DNA from: Ruixingdingia sedimenti
GTDB taxonomy: Bacteria > Pseudomonadota > Alphaproteobacteria > Rhodobacterales > Rhodobacteraceae
Direction of reading: 5' to 3'
Length of the DNA stretch: 64,000 nt
Assembly: GCF_031432425.1 (NCBI RefSeq)
Contig: NZ_JAVKPH010000016.1
Span: forward strand, 32,668-96,667
This document shows positions 52,913 to 61,311 of this stretch, one piece after another. A program made the position numbers and the translations under genes. The notes below the pieces were generated by a model. That model worked only from the letters and a program-made list of their open reading frames with translations, did not search any database and was not told the origin of the DNA. Each line of letters opens with the position of its first letter. Position 1 is the stretch's first letter.

Positions 52913-54130
52913 ATGACGGAACAGGCGCAGGGCGGTGCGTTGCAGGGGCTTCGGGTGATCGACCTGAGCGCGGTCCTGTCGGGGCCTGCGGGCACGCAGA
53001 TCCTGGGCGACATGGGCGCGGATGTGATCAAGGTCGAACCCCCCGCGGGCGACGAGACCCGCCGCATGGGCGCCCCCGCCTGGCACGACGGCAGCGCCGC
53101 GGCCTATGTGAACACCAACCGCAACAAGCGCAGCATCTCGGTCGATCTGCAAAAACCCGAGGGGCGCGCGCTGCTGTTGCGGCTGCTGGAAGGCGCCGAT
53201 GTGCTGGTGGAAAATTTCAAGCCCGGCACGATGGCGAAATGGGGGCTCGATTACGAAACGGTGCTGAAGGCGCGGTTCCCGCAGCTGATCCATTGCCAGA
53301 TCACGGCTTTCGGTGCGGACGGCCCGCTCGGCGGTCTGCCGGGCTATGACCCGATCGCGCAGGGCTATGGCGGGATCCTCGGCTTCGGGGGTTTTCCCGG
53401 GGGGCCGCCGCTGCGGCTGCATCTGCCGGCGGTGGATTACGCCACCGCGCTTTATGCCGTCATCGCCATCCAGGGCGCGCTGCTGGAACGCGCGCGGTCG
53501 GGGCAGGGGCAGGCGATCGAGGTGACGCTTTACGATTCCGCCCTGTCGCTGCTGCATCCCTTTGCCTGCAACTGGCTGCTGCGCGGGGTGGTGCCGCAAC
53601 AGATGGGCAACCGCCATTCCTCTGCCGCGCCCTATGACATCTACCCCACGCGCGACGGGCATATCGTGCTGCTGGTGGTGACATTGCGCCAGTTCCACAA
53701 CATGTGCGATGCGCTCGGCCTGCCGGCGCTGCGCGACGACCCGCGGATGCAGGTCACGACCGGCCGGGTGCAGCACAATGACGAACTGGAGGCCGCCATC
53801 GTCCCCGTGCTGGCGCGCCTGACCACGGACGCGGCCGTGGCGCGGCTGAACGCCGCCGGCGTGCCGGTTGCCCCGGTGCTGGACGTGGGGCAGGCGCTGA
53901 GCCACCCGCATGCGGCCGTGCGCGGCGCGGTGGTCGAGGGGGCCGAGGGCTATCGCGGCGTCGCCTCGCCCCTGCGGTTCAGCCGCACGCCGGTGAGCTA
54001 TCGCATCGTCCCGCCGCGCCAGGGCGCGCATGGCCGCGAGATCCTGGCCGAGGCGCGGCTGGACCCCGCCGAGGTCGAGGCGCTGATCGAAACGGGCGTC
54101 GTCATCGCGCCCCCCGCCGACGAGACGTGA
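52913..54130 (+). CDS. CaiB/BaiF family CoA transferase
   Basis: A 405-residue family III CoA-transferase. It opens LQGLRVIDLSAVLSGPAGTQILGDMGADVIKVE, carries the catalytic Asp region in GYDPIAQGYGG, and the conserved NTNRNKRSISVDLQKPEGR. It moves CoA between carboxylic acids without ATP. In this operon it would activate the imported organic acid before the crotonase and HMG-CoA-lyase-like steps. It begins one base after the crotonase stop. Confidence 0.93.
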   Translation: MTEQAQGGALQGLRVIDLSAVLSGPAGTQILGDMGADVIKVEPPAGDETRRMGAPAWHDGSAAAYVNTNRNKRSISVDLQKPEGRALLLRLLEGADVLVENFKPGTMAKWGLDYETVLKARFPQLIHCQITAFGADGPLGGLPGYDPIAQGYGGILGFGGFPGGPPLRLHLPAVDYATALYAVIAIQGALLERARSGQGQAIEVTLYDSALSLLHPFACNWLLRGVVPQQMGNRHSSAAPYDIYPTRDGHIVLLVVTLRQFHNMCDALGLPALRDDPRMQVTTGRVQHNDELEAAIVPVLARLTTDAAVARLNAAGVPVAPVLDVGQALSHPHAAVRGAVVEGAEGYRGVASPLRFSRTPVSYRIVPPRQGAHGREILAEARLDPAEVEALIETGVVIAPPADET

Positions 54131-54156
54131 CAACAACACAGTCAGGGAGTAGCACC

Positions 54157-55164
54157 ATGCCGAAACTCATCCCCCTCATCGCCCTTGCGGCGCTGGCCGC
54201 CGGCCCCGTGGCGGCGCAGGACCTCAAGTTCACCCATATGTTCGCCGAAACCCACTACATGTGGGCGCGCGGCGGCAAGGTTCTGATGGACCGCGTGACC
54301 GAGGCGACCAACGGCGAAGTCACCTTCACCCCCTTCCCCGGCGGGCAACTGGGCAAGGACTATATCGGCCAGCTCGATTCCGGCATCGCGGATCTGGCCA
54401 TCGTGGTGCCCGCCACCATGTCCGACAAGCTGCCGCTGACCTCGGTCTCGGAACTGCCGGTGCATTACGCCGACAGCTGCGAGGCCAGCGGCAAGCTGTG
54501 GGAGCTTGCCAAGCCCGGCGGGCCGCTCTACGAGGCCGAATTCGCCAAGCGCGGCCTGCATCCGGTGTTCACGGCGGTGCTGCCCAACTACAACGTCATG
54601 ACCACTTCGAAACAGGTCAAGTCGATGGCCGACATGGCGGGGCTCAAGGTCCGGGCCTCGGGCGCGGCGATGGAACGCACGGCGCGGGCGCTCGGCGCGG
54701 TGGCGGTGACGATCTCGGCCTCCGAAATTAACGATTCGCTGCGCCGGGGCACGGTGGACGGGGCCTTCTTCCCCTATCAGGCGGTGTTTTCCTACGGGCT
54801 GGAAGGGGTGCTGAAATACGGGCTCGAAGGGCCGATCCTGGGCTCGTCCTCGGTGATCATGGTGATGTCGGACAAGAAATGGCAGAGCATTTCCGAAGAA
54901 AACCGCCAGAAGATCACCGGCATCGCCCACGAGATCCAGGGCGAGTTCTGCAAATGGATGGATGAAGAGGACAAGCGCGTGCGCGCCACGCTGATCGAGA
55001 AGCACGGCTATCAGCCGCATGTCCTGTCCGAGGCCGAAACCGCCGAATGGCAGAAGCAGCTCGAGGACGTGACCACCGACTGGGCCGCCCGCATGGACGG
55101 CCAGGGCCTGCCGGGCAGCGCGGTGCTGAAGGCCTTCATCGAGGCGCAACCCGCCGGCATGTGA
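54157..55164 (+). CDS. TRAP transporter substrate-binding protein DctP
   Basis: A 335-residue periplasmic DctP-type binding protein with a signal peptide (LIPLIALAALAAGPVAAQ). It has the TRAP-typical Arg region in GLKVRASGAAMERTARALG and LRRGTVDGAFFPYQAVF. AGGGAG precedes the ATG at 54157. No dctQ or dctM membrane subunit is nearby. It follows the CaiB gene by 26 bp, so its ligand is probably the organic acid processed by this cluster. A strong terminator follows. Confidence 0.92.
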   Translation: MPKLIPLIALAALAAGPVAAQDLKFTHMFAETHYMWARGGKVLMDRVTEATNGEVTFTPFPGGQLGKDYIGQLDSGIADLAIVVPATMSDKLPLTSVSELPVHYADSCEASGKLWELAKPGGPLYEAEFAKRGLHPVFTAVLPNYNVMTTSKQVKSMADMAGLKVRASGAAMERTARALGAVAVTISASEINDSLRRGTVDGAFFPYQAVFSYGLEGVLKYGLEGPILGSSSVIMVMSDKKWQSISEENRQKITGIAHEIQGEFCKWMDEEDKRVRATLIEKHGYQPHVLSEAETAEWQKQLEDVTTDWAARMDGQGLPGSAVLKAFIEAQPAGM

Positions 55165-55188
55165 CCGCCGCCGCGGCCCCTGTTCCAA

Positions 55189-55216
55189 GGCGACCGGCCC
55201 GTCCGGTCGCCTTTTT
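55189..55216 (+). terminator. Intrinsic terminator after the TRAP gene
   Basis: A perfect 9-bp stem (GGCGACCGG/CCGGTCGCC) with 5-nt loop is followed by TTTTT. It ends the HMG-lyase-like/crotonase/CaiB/TRAP operon 25 bp after its last stop codon. Confidence 0.9.
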
Positions 55217-55274
55217 CGTGCGGGTGGCGGTCGTGCCCGGCCTTTCGGTCGGCGCCGGGGGCCAGCCCCCGGAC

Positions 55275-55368
55275 CCCCGGGATATTTATGGACAGAAAAT
55301 GAAGAGGGCGTCTTCCTGAAGCGGCTGCTGCGGCTTCATCTTGCCCCAAATACTCCGGGGGTCCGGGG
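55275..55368. repeat. Dispersed intergenic element, locus 12 (type A facing type B)
   Basis: Type A arm 55275-55306 (GGGATATTTATGGACAGAAA then ATGAAG) faces type B arm 55334-55368 (CTTCATCTTGCCCCAAATAC). Both are embedded in GGGGGCTGGCCCCC-like hairpins, between the convergent TRAP and carboxypeptidase genes. Confidence 0.75.
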
Positions 55369-55412
55369 GCTGGCCCCCGGCGCCGCGCGTGACGGATGGC
55401 AGGTTCAGCCGC

Positions 55413-57134
55413 TCAGGGCCCCATCGTGAAGCACTGGATGGCGCGGGCCTGCAGGCGGCGGCAGGCGAGGTCGGCCTGGTCCTGGCTCAGCCCCAGAAAG
55501 TTCGCGTCATAGCCGCCGCCGCGCGACACCACCTTGCGCAGCGCCCCGTCGAGCGCCGTCGTTTCCGTCAGCGCCGTCTGCAACAGCGCCCGTTCCGCCG
55601 CCCCGCGCGAGGGGAAGCGGCCGAGCGTGACGCCCCAGTGCCGCCCGCCCGAGGTCGAGATGCGCGTCACCACCTCGGGGGCGGCGCCGGGGTTGGGGCG
55701 GGGGGCGGGGCCGGTCGTGGTGCGGGCCGCCGTCATCACGATCTCGCCGGGCCGCGCCTGCGGGCGCGTCACGGGGGGCTCGGTCTCGGGCACCACAAGG
55801 GCGGCGGTCATGCGCACGTTCTCGGGCAGGCTGTCGGCGTCCTCTGCCGCTTCGGCCTGGGGTTGGGGGGTGTCGGCTTCGGCCTCGGGGTCGGGGCCGG
55901 TCGCGACCAGCGTTTCGGCGGCGGGCGCGGGTTCGGGCGCGGTCACGACCTCTGTCACCGCCTGCGCGAGCTGTTCGGCGACGGGTTCGGCCGTTTCCAC
56001 CGGCATCTCGGGCCGGGGTTTGGGCGCGGCCGAGGCGGTCATCACCGCTTCCGCGGGGGCGTCTTCGGCCACTTCGGCCAGAACCGATTCGATCCCCTCG
56101 TTCAGCGCGACCAGAACCTCGGGTTCGGGCGCGGCGGGGCGGGGCATCGGGCGCGGCGATTTCTTCACCGCGCCGGACACGCGGATCGTCTTGGCCGCGG
56201 GCTGCGCCCTGGCCGGGGCAGAAGGTTCGGCCAGCGCGTCCATCGCCACCAGCGGCGGTTTCTGCACCGCGCCGCCGGCGGGCGCGTTCTTGAAGCCCAG
56301 ATCCAGCAGTTCGGCCATCTTGGCGTTGCGTTGCGCGGTCGAGGTGCCGCCGAACACCGTGGCGATGATGCGCTTGTTGCCGCGTTCGGCCGAGGCGGTC
56401 AGGTTGAACCCCGCCGCCTGGGTGTAGCCGGTCTTGATCCCGTCCGCGCCCTTGTAGGATTCGAGGAACCGCCGGTTGGTGTTCGACACCCTGGCCACCC
56501 CCGCATCCTCGGTGATGCGCGAGAAGAGGTTGTAGTATTCCGGGAAATCGTAGAACAGCCGCCGGCCGAGCACGGTCATGTCGCGTGCGGTCGACAGATG
56601 GCCGTTTTCGGTCAGGCCGTTGGCGTTGCGGAAGGTTGTGTTCTTCATGCCGAGCGCCTTGGCCGTGCGGGTCATCCGCTTGGCGAAGGCCGCCTCGCTG
56701 CCCGAAATCGCCTCGCCGATCGCCGTGGCGGCGTCGTTGGCCGATTTGATCGCCGCGGCGCGAATCAGGTTGCGCAGCGCGATCTTCTGCCCGGTGCGCA
56801 GGCCGAGTTTCGACGGCGCCTCGCCCGCCGCCTTGGACGAGACCGTGACCATGGTGTCGAGCGAGATTTCGCCCCGCCGCACGGCATCGAACGCGATATA
56901 GAGCGTCATCATCTTGGTCAGCGAGGCCGGATGCAGCCGCGTGTCGGCGTTATGGGCGTAAAGCACCTTGCCGCTGCGCGCATCCATCACCACCGCCGCA
57001 TAGGGCGCGGCCGCCGCCGCCAGCGGCAGCATCGTCAGACACAGCCAGACCATGACCGCTGTCATGGCAGCCAAACCGCGATCGGTGATCCGAACGGAGA
57101 AGGAAAGGGCCCGAAGCCCCGAACGCTGTCCCAC
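55413..57134 (-). CDS. D-alanyl-D-alanine carboxypeptidase (PBP5/6-like) with C-terminal SPOR-like domain
   Basis: A 573-residue exported penicillin-binding protein. After a signal/anchor (MVWLCLTMLPLAAAAAP) it has the PBP triad: SLTK (SxxK) in HPASLTKMMTLY, SAN in AIKSANDAATAIGE, and KTG in GIKTGYTQAAG. A long Pro/Ala/Glu-rich low-complexity linker (residues ~280-480) precedes a C-terminal SPOR-like domain (RHWGVTLGRFPSRGAAERAL) that binds denuded peptidoglycan. It trims pentapeptides in the periplasm. The linker makes it longer than usual family members. Confidence 0.92.
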   Translation of the reverse strand: MGQRSGLRALSFSVRITDRGLAAMTAVMVWLCLTMLPLAAAAAPYAAVVMDARSGKVLYAHNADTRLHPASLTKMMTLYIAFDAVRRGEISLDTMVTVSSKAAGEAPSKLGLRTGQKIALRNLIRAAAIKSANDAATAIGEAISGSEAAFAKRMTRTAKALGMKNTTFRNANGLTENGHLSTARDMTVLGRRLFYDFPEYYNLFSRITEDAGVARVSNTNRRFLESYKGADGIKTGYTQAAGFNLTASAERGNKRIIATVFGGTSTAQRNAKMAELLDLGFKNAPAGGAVQKPPLVAMDALAEPSAPARAQPAAKTIRVSGAVKKSPRPMPRPAAPEPEVLVALNEGIESVLAEVAEDAPAEAVMTASAAPKPRPEMPVETAEPVAEQLAQAVTEVVTAPEPAPAAETLVATGPDPEAEADTPQPQAEAAEDADSLPENVRMTAALVVPETEPPVTRPQARPGEIVMTAARTTTGPAPRPNPGAAPEVVTRISTSGGRHWGVTLGRFPSRGAAERALLQTALTETTALDGALRKVVSRGGGYDANFLGLSQDQADLACRRLQARAIQCFTMGP

Positions 57135-57317
57135 GTCACTGCCCTTTTGCTGCCTCTGGCCCCGATCTGTGCCGGGTGCCTTGAAGAAGGCTAGCAGAAA
57201 GGGGCGTGTTGGAAAACCTGTTTTTTCAAGGTCTTTCGCGGCATTGTTCAGATAGGCCGCAGGCCGCCGACACGATGTCTTGGGGTGGGGGCGGCCTGTG
57301 CCCCAAGATGCTGCGGT

Positions 57318-58013
57318 TCAGCCCAGACCGGCGATCAGCCCGGGCAGCGCACCCAGATCGGGCAGTTCGTGGAACCGCGGATGGCCCGCCGGCGGGTCGG
57401 CCCGGTCCAGCACCCAACCGGACCCGTGCGGCACATGCACCCCCCAACCGCCCGCCGCGATCATCGGCAACACGTCCGAACGCAGCGAGTTGCCCACCAT
57501 CAGCCCCCGCCCCGGCCCCGCGCCATGGCGGGCGAAAAGCCGGGCATAAACCTCGGGCGTCTTTTCCGACACGATCTCGACCCCGTGGAACAGATCGCCG
57601 AGGCCCGATTGCGCCAGCTTGCGTTCCTGGTCCAAGAGGTCGCCCTTGGTGATCAGCACCACGCGGAATTCCGCCGCCGCGGCCTCTACCGCCGCGCGGG
57701 CATGGGGCAGAAGCTCTATCGGATGGGCCAGCATCTCGCGCCCCGCCGCCATCAGTTCTGCGATCACGCTGGCGGGCACGTCGCCGCCCGTGACCTCGAT
57801 CGCGGTCTCGATCATCGACAGCACGAACCCCTTCACCCCATAGCCGTACTGGCCGAGGTTGCGCCTTTCCGCCGCCTCCAGCCGGGTCATCAGGTGGCCG
57901 GGTTCGGCATGTTCGGCCAGCAGGCCGGCAAAGCGCGCCTGCGTCAGGCGGAAGAACGCCTCGTTCTGCCAGAGCGTGTCGTCGGCGTCGAAGCCCACGG
58001 TAGTGATCATCAT
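57318..58013 (-). CDS. HAD-superfamily hydrolase
   Basis: A 231-residue HAD phosphatase. Motif I is VGFDADDTLWQNEAFF (nucleophile Asp), motif II is VLITKGDL, and motif IV is VGNSLRSDVLP. It is likely a small-molecule phosphatase; the substrate is unknown. It lies between clpS (divergent) and the carboxypeptidase gene. The 183 bp downstream hold a CTTGGGG/CCCCAAG inverted repeat (57279-57307) of unclear role. Confidence 0.88.
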   Translation of the reverse strand: MMITTVGFDADDTLWQNEAFFRLTQARFAGLLAEHAEPGHLMTRLEAAERRNLGQYGYGVKGFVLSMIETAIEVTGGDVPASVIAELMAAGREMLAHPIELLPHARAAVEAAAAEFRVVLITKGDLLDQERKLAQSGLGDLFHGVEIVSEKTPEVYARLFARHGAGPGRGLMVGNSLRSDVLPMIAAGGWGVHVPHGSGWVLDRADPPAGHPRFHELPDLGALPGLIAGLG

Positions 58014-58097
58014 TCCCCCTGCGGCCCTTTCCGTTCGCGGACCGGGACGCTATATTGCCGTCATATTCCAGACCGGAACAGAGCGACGGAGCAGCGC

Positions 58098-58439
58098 GTG
58101 ACCCAGTGTCCCCCGACCATGCAGGACCGCAAGGACGGACCCGGAAACGACACATCGGTTGTCACCAAGACCCGTACCCGCACGCAGCGCCCGCCGCTTT
58201 ACAAGGTGCTGTTGCTGAACGACGATTATACCCCGATGGAATTCGTCGTCCATGTGCTGGAACGGTTTTTCGGCATGAACCACGCGCAGGCGTTCGAACT
58301 GATGCTGATGGTGCACAAGAAGGGGCTGGCGGTGGTCGGCGTGTTTTCCTTCGAGGTGGCGGAAACCAAGGTGGCGCAGGTGATGGATTTCGCCCGCCGC
58401 CATCAGCACCCGCTGCAATGCACGATGGAAAAGGAATAG
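58098..58439 (+). CDS. clpS: ATP-dependent Clp protease adaptor ClpS
   Basis: A 113-residue adaptor that delivers N-degron substrates to ClpA. The binding domain is PLYKVLLLNDDYTPMEFVVHVLERFFGMNHAQA and ends HQHPLQCTMEKE. I use the GTG at 58098 because ACGGAG lies 6 bp before it; the ATG at 58119 (MQDRKDG) has no Shine-Dalgarno but is the commoner-looking N-terminus. clpA is not found next to it, unlike in many genomes. It is convergent with kdsA (27-bp gap). Confidence 0.93.
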   Translation: MTQCPPTMQDRKDGPGNDTSVVTKTRTRTQRPPLYKVLLLNDDYTPMEFVVHVLERFFGMNHAQAFELMLMVHKKGLAVVGVFSFEVAETKVAQVMDFARRHQHPLQCTMEKE

Positions 58440-58466
58440 CGCCCTATCCGGGTGCGCCCGATCCCC

Positions 58467-59291
58467 TCAGCGGCCCTTCACCAGATCGTCGATGGCGCGC
58501 AGGCTGCCGATCAGGCCCTGCATCTGATCCAGCGGGATCATGTTGGGCCCGTCGCTCGGCGCATTGTCCGGGTCCTGATGCGTCTCGATGAACAGCATCG
58601 ACACCCCCACCGCACAGGCCGCGCGCGCCAGCACCGGGGCGAATTCGCGCTGCCCGCCGCTGGCGGTGCCCAGTCCCCCCGGCTGCTGCACCGAATGGGT
58701 GGCGTCGAACACCACCGGCCAGCCGGTCTGCGCCATGATCGGCAGGGCGCGGAAATCCGTCACCAGCGTGTTGTAGCCGAAGGTCGTGCCGCGTTCGCAC
58801 AGCAGGATGTTGCGGTTGCCGGTGCTTTCCACCTTGGCGGCGACATTCGCCATGTCCCAGGGGGCGAGGAACTGGCCCTTCTTGATGTTGATCACCTTGC
58901 CCGTCGCCCCGGCGGCCAGCAGAAGATCCGTCTGCCGGCACAGGAAGGCGGGGATCTGGATCACGTCCACCACCTCTGCCGCCGGGGCGCAATGGTGGGT
59001 TTCGTGCACATCGGTCAGCACCGGGCAGCCGAATTCGTCGCGGATGCGGTCGAGGATCTCCAACCCCCGCTCCATCCCCAAGCCGCGTGTGCCCGACAGG
59101 GACGACCGGTTGGCCTTGTCATAGCTCGCCTTGAAGACAAAGCGCGTGCCGGTGGGGGCGCAGGCCTGGGCGATGCCTTCGGCCATGCGGCGGGCATGGT
59201 CGAGCGATTCCAGCTGGCAGGGCCCGGAAATGAGCGCGAAGGGCCGGGTGCCGCCGACCGCGAAATCGCCGATGCGGACGGTCTGGGTCAT
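58467..59291 (-). CDS. kdsA: 3-deoxy-8-phosphooctulonate synthase (Kdo-8-P synthase)
   Basis: A 274-residue cytosolic TIM-barrel enzyme joining arabinose-5-P and PEP to Kdo-8-P for LPS inner core. Landmarks are ISGPCQLESLDHA, FKASYDKANRSSLSGTRG, GCPVLTDVHETHH, QIPAFLCRQTDLL, and KKGQFLAPWDMAN. The start overlaps the kdsB stop (ATGA). It is the last gene of kpsF-kdsB-kdsA, which together make CMP-Kdo. Confidence 0.97.
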   Translation of the reverse strand: MTQTVRIGDFAVGGTRPFALISGPCQLESLDHARRMAEGIAQACAPTGTRFVFKASYDKANRSSLSGTRGLGMERGLEILDRIRDEFGCPVLTDVHETHHCAPAAEVVDVIQIPAFLCRQTDLLLAAGATGKVINIKKGQFLAPWDMANVAAKVESTGNRNILLCERGTTFGYNTLVTDFRALPIMAQTGWPVVFDATHSVQQPGGLGTASGGQREFAPVLARAACAVGVSMLFIETHQDPDNAPSDGPNMIPLDQMQGLIGSLRAIDDLVKGR

Positions 59292-60085
59292 GGCGTTTCC
59301 TTCATCTGGGCGAGGGCGGTTTCGATCCGTTCAACATCGACGGGGTTGTTGAGTTCCCAGAACACCCGGCCCCGCCCCTCGACCGGCACGCACAGCACGG
59401 GGCGGCCGTTTTCCAGAAACCGCAACTGCTCCAACCCCTCCAGCGCCTCCAGCGGGCCGGCGGGCCAGCCGGCATAGGCCGCCAGCGCCGCGGGGCGGTA
59501 GGCGTAAAGGCCGACATGGTGAAAGACCGGGATCGGGTCGGGCACCGCGCCGCCGGTATAGGGGATCACTTCCTTGGAGAAATACAGCGCCCGCCCGTCG
59601 CGCCCGAACACCGCCGTGGTGCCGCCCACGCGGCCCGCGCGGCGGTCGGCCAGGAAATGGGCCAGCGTTTCGGCGTCGCAGCGGATGACGGGGGTGGCGA
59701 TCTCTGCCCCCGGGTCGGCGGCCATCGCGCCGATCAGCGCCTCGACGAACCACGGCGGGGTCAGGGGCGCGTCGCCTTGCAGGTTCACCACCAGATCGGC
59801 GGCGATCCCGGTGCGGGCCATGGCGTCGGCGCAGCGGACGGTGCCGTTTTCGCAGTCCGTGCCAGTCATGATCACGCTGGCGCCGAAGGACCGGGCGGCG
59901 GCGGCGATGCGGTCGTCGTCGGTGGCGACATGGACCTCCGCCACCCCGCGCACTTCCATCGCGGCCTCCCAACTGCGCCGGATCAGGGGTTTCGTCACGC
60001 CGTCCGGCCCCCGCAGCCCCACCAGCGGCTTGCCCGGGTAGCGGCTGGAGGCATAGCGGGCCGGGATGATGATGACGGTCTTCAT
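59288..60085 (-). CDS. kdsB: 3-deoxy-manno-octulosonate cytidylyltransferase (CMP-Kdo synthetase)
   Basis: A 265-residue nucleotidyltransferase activating Kdo with CTP. It has the IIPARYASSRYPGKPLVGL opening with the CTP-binding Arg/Lys, VATDDDRIAAAARSFG, and VNLQGDAPLTPP. The start at 60085 gives MKTVIIIPARY; an ATG at 60100 overlaps the kpsF stop by ATGA and would add five residues. It is central in the kpsF-kdsB-kdsA operon. Confidence 0.96.
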   Translation of the reverse strand: MKTVIIIPARYASSRYPGKPLVGLRGPDGVTKPLIRRSWEAAMEVRGVAEVHVATDDDRIAAAARSFGASVIMTGTDCENGTVRCADAMARTGIAADLVVNLQGDAPLTPPWFVEALIGAMAADPGAEIATPVIRCDAETLAHFLADRRAGRVGGTTAVFGRDGRALYFSKEVIPYTGGAVPDPIPVFHHVGLYAYRPAALAAYAGWPAGPLEALEGLEQLRFLENGRPVLCVPVEGRGRVFWELNNPVDVERIETALAQMKETP

Positions 60086-60096
60086 GCGGTCCCCGT

Positions 60097-61080
60097 TCAT
60101 GCGACGCCCGCGCGCAGGCAGTCGTGGATATGCAGCGTGCCAAGCGGGCGGCGGTCGTCATCGACGACGAACAGCATGTTGACCTTGCGCGCGTTCATCA
60201 GCGCCACCGCCTCTGCCGCCAGCATCCCGGGCGGGGCGGTCAGCGGCGTCATGGTGGCGACATCGCGCGCGGTCTTGCCCATCAGCCCGGCCATGTTCCG
60301 CCGCAGGTCGCCGTCGGTGATGATGCCGGTCAGCCGCCCGCCCTCGACCAGCCCCGCCGCGCCCGCGCCCTTTTCGGTCATCACCAGGATGGTATCCGTC
60401 ATCGGCGTGTCGGGCGCGACCAGCGGCAGCGCATCGGCCCCGCGCATGATCTGGCTGACCTTGGCCAGCCGCGCGCCGAGCCTGCCGCCGGGGTGGAAGG
60501 TGCGGAAATGTTCGGGCGCAAAGCCGCGCCGTTCCATCAGCGCGATCGCCAGCGCATCGCCGAGCGCCAGCGCCATCGTGGTCGAGGTCGTGGGCGCCAT
60601 GCCGATGATGCAGGCCTCGGGCGCGGGGGGCAGCAGCAGGCGCAGGTCCGCGGCCTCGGCCAGGGTGCTGCCCTCGCGCCCCGTGATGCCGATCAGCGGG
60701 ATGGAAAACCGCCGCGTATGGGCGATGAGATCCGACAGTTCGGTGGTTTCGCCCGAATTCGACAGCAGGATGCAGATGTCGTGTTCCGTCAGCGTGCCGA
60801 GATCGCCATGGCTGGCCTCGGCGGCATGGACGAAATAGGCGGGCGTGCCGGTGGACGACAGCGTGGCCGCGATCTTGCGCGCGATATGGCCGGACTTGCC
60901 GATGCCCGACAGGATCACCCGGCCCTGCGCGTTCAGGATCAGTTCCACCGCCGGGACGAAATCGGGCGGCAGAAGGTCGGCCAGCAGGCGCAGCGCGTCG
61001 GCCTCTGTCGTCAGCACGCGGCGGGCGGTGGCGGCCACGCTGTCCGCGACGGCCTGCGGCGGTTGCCCGGATGTCACCAT
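60097..61080 (-). CDS. kpsF: D-arabinose-5-phosphate isomerase (KpsF/GutQ family)
   Basis: A 327-residue enzyme with an N-terminal SIS sugar isomerase domain (ILSGIGKSGHIARKIAATLSSTGTPAYFVHAAEASHGDLG) and two C-terminal CBS domains (MRGADALPLVAPDTPMTD, ITDGDLRRNM). It converts ribulose-5-P to arabinose-5-P, the first Kdo precursor. A run of G before the ATG serves as ribosome binding site. Its stop overlaps the alternative kdsB start. Confidence 0.95.
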   Translation of the reverse strand: MVTSGQPPQAVADSVAATARRVLTTEADALRLLADLLPPDFVPAVELILNAQGRVILSGIGKSGHIARKIAATLSSTGTPAYFVHAAEASHGDLGTLTEHDICILLSNSGETTELSDLIAHTRRFSIPLIGITGREGSTLAEAADLRLLLPPAPEACIIGMAPTTSTTMALALGDALAIALMERRGFAPEHFRTFHPGGRLGARLAKVSQIMRGADALPLVAPDTPMTDTILVMTEKGAGAAGLVEGGRLTGIITDGDLRRNMAGLMGKTARDVATMTPLTAPPGMLAAEAVALMNARKVNMLFVVDDDRRPLGTLHIHDCLRAGVA

Positions 61081-61311
61081 GCTGCCCCCCTGAACCCGCG
61101 GCGCGACAGACGCCCCGCCCCGGCGGTAGCGGGTTCCGGGGGCGGCGTCAATCGGCGGGGGCGCCGATGGGCAGGCGCGCGCCTCCCCCGTTCGGGGGAT
61201 GAAGCGGCGGGGCGCGGGGGATATGCCGATGCGATGGGCGAACCGCGCGGGCGGGGCCGCGGTGCGGTTCGGGTATCGGAGGGGACGGAAATGGCGGTCA
61301 TAGCGGAAATC

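Noticed and set aside
57279..57307. CTTGGGG/CCCCAAG inverted repeat as a terminator of the HAD gene
   Set aside because: There is no T run on either side and the arms are only 7 bp with a long loop.
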